Assembly (NCBI GenBank): GCA_026182355.1
Contig: JAPFBL010000034.1
Span: 1,299,501 to 1,363,500, forward strand
DNA: 64,000 bases
Direction: 5' to 3'
Source: Hermatobates lingyangjiaoensis
Lineage: Eukaryota > Arthropoda > Insecta > Hemiptera > Hermatobatidae
Part shown: in pieces, positions 35,190-44,007 of the stretch
How the letters are laid out: each line of letters opens with the position of its first letter
Numbering within the stretch: the first letter of the stretch is position 1
Notes under the pieces: generated by a model
The model's input: only the letters and a program-made list of their open reading frames with translations
The model's database searches: none
Told to the model about the DNA's origin: nothing
Program-made: the position numbers and the translations under genes

Positions 35190-35456
35190 TCAATAATCAA
35201 ACCACAATATGAAATGGGGAAAAAAGACTAAGATCTTTCAACTGTAACAAGTGGTCTTCTAACCCAACTAACTCAGCTGGGTTTTTGACTGTGACGAAGA
35301 CCGCTTGTTACGTTTGAAAGGTCTTAGTCTTTTTTTCCCTTTTCATCTTGTGGTTTGATCATTGATTGTTATTTACGTGTTTATGTGAAATCTTGATATG
35401 GACATATGGATCTTTTCTATATGTACTTTCGAATACATATATAATACGTATATGCT

Positions 35457-35495
<39 letters not shown>
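35190..35495. mobile_element. Fold-back element, family A
   Basis: The left arm has CAATAATCAAACCACAATAT and AGATCTTTCAACTGTAACAA. The right arm is its inverse with the full tail (TTGTGGTTTGATCATTGATT). The left ribozyme lost its core by deletion. (TA)n at 35461-35494 lies beyond a short spacer. Confidence 0.75.
35287..35329 (+). ncRNA. Hammerhead-like motif, family A, core damaged
   Basis: GACU/AGUC and GAA are present, but the core reads GUGACGA and the palindrome is AGGUCU, each with one change. Confidence 0.45.
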
Positions 35496-35497
<2 letters not shown>

Positions 35498-35970
35498 ATA
35501 TAGAAATTATATAGATTATGCTATATACTATACATATTCTATATACATTGTATGCTTTACAATTATATTTCTCCTGTTAATATTGTAAATATCAATGGTT
35601 ACCAGAGAATGGTCAACATTTGCCATAATTAAAAAAATGTATTTTTCCTCCAGTCGAATAGTAAAACTGTTAAAAACAAAAAAGTGATTTCTAGCTGTGT
35701 TTAAGGCACTGTTTACTACTAAGAAGGAAATGTTTGCAGAATTATTTTTCAATTTTTCAAAATTGATATGCACATTTTTTCGCTGCCTGAAAGTCACTCA
35801 CCCTTCTATTTTATATGCTGGTAAGTGAAAGGTGGTCTTATGTATAGTAATTCATTTAATTGTGGTCAAAATATTATAATCGTACTTTAATTGATATATT
35901 TCTCGAAAATTTTAGAAACGAATTTTGTTGAACCCAAAAATATTATCGTAATAGATTTATACTGGTGGAT

Positions 35971-36294
35971 AGGGGTCAGGCTAGCCCAGTGGTTATGTGC
36001 TCGCCTTTGAACTGATATGACCGGGGTTCAATCCTCACGCTGGCCCTCGATTTATTCACGCGGGAGGTGAATAAATCTGAGCACGTCGTCTCTCGGAGAA
36101 GGACGTTAAACTGTCGGTCCGAGCCTGTACGATGTCGGGTACTCGTTAAAGATCCCTACTCTAAATACACTTGACTTAGGCAAAATTTAGGATTCCCACT
36201 GTTGAATCAATCTTTATTGTGTGGTATTACAAAGGGCCAATGCTCGGCCTAAGTGTGTTCCCTTGTGGGACTGCCACTGCAACCTAACCTAACC
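35971..36294 (+). mobile_element. tRNA-derived SINE, full length with target duplication
   Basis: The body is flanked by a perfect 13-bp duplication TATACTGGTGGAT (35958-35970 and 36295-36307). The head has A box TAGCCCAGTGG (35982-35992) and B box GGTTCAATCC (36025-36034), correctly spaced for RNA polymerase III. The tRNA-unrelated body follows (TTATTCACGCGGGAGGTGAA, TACTCGTTAAAGATCCCTAC). The 3' end is CTGCAACCTAACCTAACC. This is the reference copy for the other SINEs here. The LINE partner is unknown. Confidence 0.92.
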
Positions 36295-36309
36295 TATACT
36301 GGTGGATTA

Positions 36310-38890
36310 TATCTCTATTATTCATCGAAACTCTTATGGTTTTGGAGTGCGAAAAAAAACTATGTTTGCTGTTTAGCCTGTAACCACCTCTAACGGTATT
36401 GAAATGATTAATTTAGATCGATTGATTGATTAATTTAGCATATAACCACCTGTAACCGTATTGACAATGACTAATCCAATTATTAATTTAGATTGATTGA
36501 TCTAGTTGTAACACTTTACACTTGCTATGGTTAGAAAGAGTATGCTGGTGGAAGGATATTGTTGGTACATTACTTTTCATTGATTACCATTAGCTTTGTT
36601 ATATAGAACATGTATGGCATACATCACATGAACTTGTGTTGAAGGTTATGCTTTTGTTTGCGTACTGTATATGATTAATACAATAATTTAGCTTTCTTTT
36701 AGACTTAGAACAATAGTTACGTTTAAATATTCTTTTATTTTTTAAAAAAAAAAATAAGAAGAAATTTTCTTAAATACAATTCCTGGACAAAGGCACGAAA
36801 TAATAAGCTTCAAAGGAGTTATTAAATAAAAATGTAATAGAGATATTAAGTTAAAAAGCATAGAGGGAGAGAGAGAAGGACTTTTATTCTAATAATAAAA
36901 GTTGAAAGTGATGTGAAACTCTAAAAAGGGTGTGGCGTGTGGGTGAGAGGGAAGGCACTCCCTAGAGGAATTCATAAGACGTACTCGCCGACAACAAAGG
37001 AATCGCCTTTGACCCGTTAAAAATCTCAACACACTCTCATTCTTCTTATCTTGTAAAGGGCCTCTCTAATCAATGCTTCCTTCATTAAACCGCGCACCAA
37101 TTCTCAATCCTCGCACGCCCAATCCCTTCTTTCAGATCACTTCTCCAGAATTAAGACCTAAAATCCGTGGTACTTAAAAACATTGATTGTTTCACTGACA
37201 TATAAATGTGGTGATGCTCTGCTGTTTTTAAATATAATTTATGGCAAATAAGTGCCTTATGTGGTATCATAACAACATAGTATAATAAAATTGTATGCGC
37301 ATTATGTATATCACAATATAGTTTGTCATTTGATGATTGTTCAATCAAAGATATTCTGTGTTCTTGATTACAACAAATGACTGAACATTAAAAAATGAGT
37401 TTCTATTCTGTGATTATATTTATAAGAGTAGCACAAAAAAACACAAACAGAAAACAAAAAATAAGAACTTACTTATCAAATGTTGAGCATATCTTAGTAG
37501 TCGTTACCAGAAAGTGACTTGTAAAAGAGTCGATGAAGTCTGAAGATGAGTACTGTTTGAAGATTATTGTTATAGTCAATCGATGAAAGGCAAAACAAAA
37601 TGGGAAAATAGGTAGAAGGAACGCAGTAGGTAAGTCACCACTGGCTTCCCGAGCATGACCAGATGTCATGCGATGAACCTGAAATACTCGTCCTTGGCAG
37701 ACTGATAAAAAATGAAACCAAGATTGAAACTGAAAACATTTAAATTGTTTTAACTTCGCAAATGATTGCTGAAAATGCGAAAATTCGTTATAAATCAAAA
37801 TCTAAGTAATTTTATGACTGATTCGATGTAACTACACTGATACAACAGGAGGATGATGGTGAGGGACATGTAACCGTGGTGTTACGAGGTGTGACAACCC
37901 TTTTTTGGGTTCAACATTACTTTCACAATGTTTGTCAACCATAGTAGTTAATGATAGCACTTTTAGATGAAAATATTTATAATACGCTATTATCAAGATT
38001 GGCTGTCTTCTTCGCACGAATCTTCAACAATTACTAAAATACTTTAATAAGAAATGAGCTCAACAACTGTAACTCTGTTTTGGGTGTTTATACCATAATT
38101 TATCCACCGTTTTCAGCTAATTATACTATATTGTTTAATATGTTTGAAGGGTTGAGTAATTTCTTTAGGGTCATTAAAGCATGTTGAAATAAAGTTGTGT
38201 TGTTGAGTGAAGTTGCTAGTTTAAAGTACATCTTCATCTGAGTCGGTGATAGCAAACTTTTCTACTTACCGCCCACCTTTCTGTTCTTGTTAACTCTGTT
38301 AACTTCCCTGCCTTGTCTCATGCCAGAATAACTTGATTTAAAGCTTATCAAAATAATTTAATTAAGACTTATATATGATAATAATTGTAGTAATAATAAC
38401 GTCATAGCATAAATTGAGCGATTACTAGTCGTCAAGAACAGCTACCCTCTGCCAAATGTCGCCAAGGATAGTTCTGTCCCAAACATCTGTAACAACGGAC
38501 AGTTGGTCTTAAAACATGTGCTTCCGATGTAAGGACACTACCATATATGCGTAACTAAAACATATAATATTACAATTTGAGTTGTAATACGACATACGAC
38601 AGCTTTCATGTACCGGAATGCATAGTCTATGAAAAGATTTTCCAAATATGTGCTACAAATACCGTTAGCGAGACTTATTTGTCTTTGTGTTGAAAATAAA
38701 GTTAAATAACACGTTTTTGGACAGATGTTTACGTTTTGTTTACGGCAATTTCACCTTTCAATATATCTCACTTCGTACTGTGTCCAGTTTGGATCGTCTT
38801 TAGCCAGAATATAGGAGTGAGTTATTCCTGTGTCTCTCTGTATGATGCCTTCGTTTTAATTTGTTTTTATTTAAAAATCCGTTTTAATGT
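36310..38890. other. Intergenic; candidate conserved block at 36880-37140
   Basis: Mostly AT-rich without genes. The block 36880-37140 is more complex and GC-richer (GGCGTGTGGGTGAGAGGGAA, AACAAAGGAATCGCCTTTGA), with no open frame or splice signals. Minus-strand frames around 37469-37798 and 37832-38017 lack support. Confidence 0.35.
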
Positions 38891-38947
38891 TTCATTTAAT
38901 TAATATATATATCAATGATCAAACTACAAAATGAAATAGTAAAACAA

Positions 38948-38990
38948 GACTAAGATCTTTCAACCGTAACAAGTGGTCTTCGTCAGAGTC
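38948..38990 (-). ncRNA. Hammerhead-like ribozyme motif, family A
   Basis: Complete: GACU/AGUC, CUGACGA, hairpin ACC(A)/CGGU, GAA, AGAUCU and unpaired U. Confidence 0.55.
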
Positions 38991-39023
38991 AAAAACCAAC
39001 TGAGTTTTTTCAGTTGGGTTTTT

Positions 39024-39066
39024 GACTCTGATGAAGACTGCTTGTTACGGTTGAAAGATCTTATTC
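39024..39066 (+). ncRNA. Hammerhead-like motif, family A
   Basis: GACU and core CUGAUGA, GAA and palindrome AGAUCU are intact. The closing stem I strand is AUUC instead of AGUC, which weakens the stem. Confidence 0.5.
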
Positions 39067-39164
39067 TTGTTTTCCCATTTCATATTGTTGTTTGATCATT
39101 GACTGTTATTTCACGTGTTTATGTGAAATCTTTATTTTATATATATATATAGTATATACAGTAG

Positions 39165-39295
39165 GAGTTTGCTTCTCAACGCGAGAACTTCGCACTTCTT
39201 CCCGATGACGACGGATGTCGAAATATCGAAGTGAGTTCTGTAGTGTCTTTCTGTGTTCTTTTCTCTGTGTTAAAATATATATATATATATATATA
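39165..39295 (+). mobile_element. Family D unit, single copy with (TA)n tail
   Basis: TTTGCTTCTCAACGCGAG, the variant-core motif (39193-39233: CCGAUGA, GAC/GUC hairpin, GAA, AUAU, CUUC/GAAG), then GTGTCTTTCTGTGTTCTTTT, ending in (TA)n at 39276-39294. Confidence 0.7.
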
Positions 39296-39319
39296 AATAT
39301 TCAAACCGGACAAATAAAT

Positions 39320-39540
39320 AACTGGTAAAAAATATCAATACAAAAAGAATAATTACACTTACTAGAAACAATATTTTGAACGCATGTTCGTCGTCAGGGA
39401 GTGACTACAAGAAGAAGTGCTACGATACTCCATAAGAGTATAATACTCCTGACGACGAACTACGTTTCTCAATATTGATTCTAGTAATTTTTTTCGTCTT
39501 TTTGTTGCTCTTTTTTATCAGTTACTTATATATATATATA
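39320..39540. mobile_element. Fold-back pair with ribozyme-like CUGACGA cores
   Basis: Inverted halves meet around TCCATAAGAGTA. Each has CTGACGACGAAC, a hairpin GAAC/GUUC-type, and an AATATTG palindrome after a changed GAA (CAA or CTC). Related to 30485-30650. (TA)n follows at 39528. Confidence 0.5.
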
Positions 39541-39919
39541 TGTAATTAATTTATAGACGTTTTTGCAGTGATATTGCTTTTGGAACTTTATTTTTTAATA
39601 AAGGAATTTTAAATATTTCATCTTATTTTCTTCCATTTGTATTCTTGGGTTCAACACCATATTGACCTCTATTTCTTCATGCCAATGATTTATGATATTT
39701 GAGCAACAACTTTAATTTGGGCTGTTATACAAATTGAAAAGAAAAAAAAAACCATAGAATTGCCTTGCTTGTTTGTTTATAGTTATATATGACGAAAGAT
39801 ATCTATTACTCTTATGTAGATGATTTTTGAGAAGTTTTAGCAATGTTTGTTGTGTTGAGGTGCTGCAACGTACATGACGGTTTTTAAAGAGAAGATGTTT
39901 GAAAGAAAAGGCATGGCTT

Positions 39920-40450
39920 GTTCATTGAGTAGAGACCCGAGCCACCTTTGCGACGGTAACAGGCTCATTAGCCCTAATTACTATTCAAGGCAGCATTGAG
40001 AGCAACTCAGGCTTGATTTCTGGTGAACTCGGCACCCCGTGCAAACACTCCCGTGCATTTTACCTTAGTTAAAATGCCTTAAATGAAGTTTTTCGAGACA
40101 AGCAAGGCTTCTAGTTAATAGTTAGAAATGCAAAGTACAAGAAAAAAAAATTTAAATGTAAAAAAAGTGGAAGCTGATATTATAATCCACCTGTATGTTT
40201 GATGTTCACGCGTGTCAATGATTCTCATTATTTAGCCTATTCTCAATCATAGTCCTAAACTTTGTCACGCCCAATCATTAACAAATATTGACACGTTGCA
40301 TGTATGGGCCAATTAATTTACACTTTGTCTCTGAAGACAGTCAACAACACATTTTGTTTCACTTCCCCAAATTAAAATGCCCGCGATAACAAGTTGCGAA
40401 ATGTTGTCTTAAAGAAATAGAACACCACCGCCTTATTAAAAAAAAATCCG
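39920..40450. promoter_or_regulatory. Complex block, candidate conserved non-coding DNA
   Basis: GC-richer sequence with no repeats and no open frame: GAGACCCGAGCCACCTTTGC, TCATTAGCCCTAATTA (inverted ATTAG homeodomain-type cores) and GGCACCCCGTGCAAACACTC. A regulatory role is inferred from texture and homeodomain-like words only. Confidence 0.25.
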
Positions 40451-41379
40451 ATTGGCTTCTTTTACATATACTCGTAATAACTGAAGTTTAACTTAATTTG
40501 ATAAATTGACTTTAATATAACACGTAAGTGTTTCTTTCTTCTGCAGACAGTATATATATTTATTACTAATTTTGTTGTTCTAAATTATATTTTTTTATTT
40601 TATTACAATATTTTTTACTTTTTCATTTTTCACTTGTTAGAATTTAGAGACTATTTATAATAATAAGACATTAAACATTATAAATAAAAGATTGTAAGAT
40701 AGTGAAATTATATGTAAGTAAATAACATAAATGTTCATATTCATGTTGAAAAGAATGTTTAAAAATGTAATGTCTTAAAAAATATTTACAAAAAATTCAG
40801 TGACTGACTGATAATAATAAAATAATGAAATAGTTTTTCTGGTACAAATCATACTTTTAAAAATAAAGATTTATTTACAGCCTTTCTTACAGGTAGATTT
40901 ACAAAATTTTGGACATAAACAGCCACTCCTACTTATTCTAAAAAAACATTTACTGCTTCTGCAACTGTTGTGGTATATTTACCGAAATTAGAGATTTGTA
41001 AGTGTGATATTTTATCTATCTTATATTATTATTTATTTTATTTTATCTATTTTTTTACTTTTTGATTATCCCTGGAAGAAAGGGATAATCTTATTGTGGT
41101 AGTTTATTATAAAAATCATTAGTCCTTCTCAGTAGACAATGACGAGGCTATAAGAAAATATTGAATTGGCTTAAAGAAAGAAGTTTTTGGGAAAATGTTA
41201 GCGAGATTGTCTTAAGGAAGGTTGCTAACACTACTGTTCGTTGTTTATGATGGTTCAAATTTTTGAATGTATAAAGAATGCTACTTAGTAATGTTGCTTG
41301 TACTAGATGTGGTTGTGTTAAAATGTGTATTTTCTTTCTTACGTAGAAAGTGAGACAAGTAAATAGTCAATGGTTGTTG

Positions 41380-41700
41380 AGATATTGATCGGAGACTCGA
41401 TGATTACAAGTGATTTGGAGCATGAAGGGGATCGGTTCAGAATCAATAGACAAAGATGCGGCAGGTTAAACGACTGATTGGACTCGCTGAGTTGACGTAA
41501 TTGATGTCTCCATCCATTGTGGAGGCTCCTTGTATAATTTGATCAGGACCTCGCCGGTGGGCGGGTGGCAAAGGACGGAATGTCCCGCAGTTGTCGCTAC
41601 TCCCAATCATTTCTCTTACAATTCGCCTCGCTTTCTCCTATAACCTTGTGCAACCTTCTCTCAACATCTATTCTGTCACTTTTTAAACTTTTTTTTTTCC
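41380..41700. promoter_or_regulatory. Complex block, candidate conserved non-coding DNA
   Basis: Non-repetitive, GC-richer sequence (GACGTAATTGATGTCTCC, CCATTGTGGAGGCTCC, CCTCGCCGGTGGGCGGGTGG) with Sox-like CCATTGT and homeodomain-like TAATTG words. Frames through it are short. It lies about 2.3 kb beyond the 3' end of the minus-strand gene. Confidence 0.25.
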
Positions 41701-42311
41701 TTTAGACCTGGCTCTTTTCTCATCGTGAAAATTTAAGCGAGTGGTCGTTCCAGTTTGTCATCTATATTTATTCATATCAGCCAGTATTACTATCAGTTTT
41801 GCTTTACTTTATATTTTTTCTAACAAGATTTTATCGAACGAAAAAAACCTGAAACTATTACTAATACGGTGGATCCAAAGTTTTGTGGATATTAACAAAA
41901 TTAGGCAGTTAAAACGTACTGTAACCAACTACAATTATTTCCGATAATGATAACTAGAACACCGATGTATTTATGAATATTGAAATGAGCTCAACAACTG
42001 GAACTATCAGTAGCCTGGAAAAAACGAGATTGTTTAGTTACAAGTGGTCAATCAACTACGGCCTTGCAAGTATGTCTTCTAAGAGCTACCTCGTTCTCAA
42101 TTTATCCCTAAGCTTGCATGCACAGCTTTTCCATTATGCTGAGTCTCATTCACACATGCAGAAAATTCCACTGACTGCATTATAAGCTACGAATATATAC
42201 GGTTAACATTGAAGTCTCAATTTTCTCTTCTCTGCAGCCCAATGATTTACTAAGTGCTTCAGGTAAGAGTGAGTATTGGTTGGTAAATAAGATTTGATAT
42301 CTCATTTTTCA

Positions 42312-42466
42312 TATATATATATATATATATATAGTTCAATGTACACAAAGAAACATAGAAAAATTAAAAACACAAACTTACAGTCTCTAATTTTCGGTTT
42401 AACCGTCTTCAGGAGAGATAAGTGAGAGAAAACAAGCGCACTGGTACAGAGACGGTTGGAGACCGT
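42312..42466 (-). mobile_element. Family C unit with (TA)n at its tail
   Basis: (TA)n at 42312-42333, then the family C tail (CAATGTACACAAAGAAACAT), the ribozyme motif and GCGCACTGGTACAGAGACGG. It is followed directly by a 69-bp tandem array. Confidence 0.75.
42383..42418 (-). ncRNA. Hammerhead-like ribozyme motif, family C
   Basis: UCUC/GAGA stem I, CUGAAGA, extra C, hairpin GGUU/AACC, GAA, AAUU and unpaired A; intact core. Confidence 0.55.
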
Positions 42467-42673
42467 CAAACTCTATAACCTCTTGAACTGTTATACATGT
42501 GTTTTAACTGATTTCTTGTTTTCTCTAAAAAGCATCAAACTCTATAACCTCTTGTGATGTTATACATGTGTTTTAACTGCTTTCTTGTTTTCTCTAAAAG
42601 GCATGAAACTCTATAACCTCTTGTGCTATTATACATGTGTTTTAACTGCTTTTTTGGTTTCTCTAAAAGCGGT
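42467..42673 (+). repeat. Three tandem copies of a 69-bp unit
   Basis: Units start at 42467, 42536 and 42605 (CAAACTCTATAACCTCTTG ... TTTTCTCTAAAA), each with a few substitutions. They sit exactly where the apex of a family C inverted pair would be, between the left arm and the right-hand tail that resumes at TTTAAATTTCTCTACGTTTC. Confidence 0.9.
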
Positions 42674-42774
42674 GTGTTTTAAATTTCTCTACGTTTCTTT
42701 ATGTACATTGAACTGTATTTGTCCATTTTGGATCGTATTTTCATCGAATAAGTATATATATATATATATGAGCA

Positions 42775-43020
42775 TAAATAAAATAGAAAAACACACTTAC
42801 AGTCTCTAATTTTTGGTTTGAACCGTCACCAGGAGAGATAGGAGAGGGAAACAGAACGGACTGGGTTATGCACCATCTCTTACACCAATGCGCTTGGTGT
42901 CCATTACCTTTTGTGATGATAGTTCAAACCAAAAATTAAAGTCTCCAGCTGTGTATTTTAACTTTTTTATGTTTTTTTTTTATTTATAATATTATGTTGT
43001 CCGTTTTGCATGGCTTTTTC
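42775..43020. mobile_element. Degenerate family C inverted pair
   Basis: (TA)n at 42752-42768, a minus-strand motif at 42802-42838 (CUGGUGA core, so damaged), apex words ACCAATGCGCTTGGTGTCC, then a degraded right arm (AGTTCAAACCAAAAATTAAA) and tail (TTGTCCGTTTTGCATG, TTTTTCATCG). Confidence 0.6.
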
Positions 43021-43655
43021 ATCGTTATAGCAAATTTTTAGACTTGTCACATAGAAAGCTTCTGTACAAGTTCATACAGGACTCTTACACTCTCATCTAT
43101 CGATCAATATGAACAGTGAAGTTTTATTCGAAAATATTTAAATTATTTTTTTATTTTATGTAGTTATTAATTTATTGATTCTGAAGTAAAAAAAAAACAA
43201 CTTCTGGGATATCAGACAAGCAATGAAGTTACAATCCATTTTCATTGGGGTAGTTTATCTTGATTATAACTAATATATTTATAATTTCGTTTTATTTTCT
43301 CAGAACACATAAGATGATATACCATAAGATAATGATATACCCAAAATCTATGCGATATAGCGTTATTATAGGTTTAGGTAATTAGCTTATTAATATAGTT
43401 AGGAATTATTTTATTTAAATTTCTCAAATCATTTACCACATTACAATAAAATTCTGTACTTTAGGAACAATTGGAATAACCAAATTATTAATTGAGTTAT
43501 AATTAGAGACTTTCAAGATTAAATTAATGCATTTAAACTTTTAATTTTTAATTTAAAAATCAATAATTTGATTATATGTTCCTTTCTACCATTCATTTTT
43601 ATAAATTTTAAATATTTGTAAATGAATCTTTAAAGGATAAAATAAGAATAATAAA

Positions 43656-44007
43656 AATAGGGAATTTTATTTTTGTTGAGCTAACTTACATAACAAATTA
43701 AATGATATCTTAGATTTGTCTTAATATTTACAGTATAAACATTTTATTCAAACAGTGGTAACTGTTCAGAATGAAATTAAAAACAACTTTGTAAAAATCA
43801 TTCATTACATAATAACATATTTTACATTAAGAAATGACTATATTACATAATTTACAAGTAAGTATGGCATTATAGAAATAAAATTTTTTCTATCAGTATA
43901 ACATTTACAAGCTTAGTTTTTACAAATGTGTATGTACACTATTCTGTGAAAAAGTTTTATTTTAAGATATCTGTACGGTTAGTTCGTACAGGATGTATTT
44001 ACAGGAG
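43656..44007 (-). terminator. 3' untranslated region with candidate polyadenylation signals
   Basis: After the TAA of the minus-strand gene, AATAAA occurs on the minus strand at 43956-43961, 43743-43748 and 43666-43671. Which one is used cannot be told from sequence alone. Confidence 0.45.

Larger units (their letters stand above)
38905..39150. mobile_element. Fold-back element, family A, both ribozymes kept
   Basis: The left arm (CAATGATCAAACTACAAAAT...) and right arm (...TTGTTTGATCATTGACTG) are inverted copies with an AACTGAG/CAGTTGG apex. The TTTCACGTGTTTATGTGAAA tail hairpin and (TA)n at 39137-39150 follow. Confidence 0.85.

Noticed and set aside
37469..37798. 109-codon minus-strand frame
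   Set aside because: No domain, low-complexity Phe-rich composition and no supporting splice pair.
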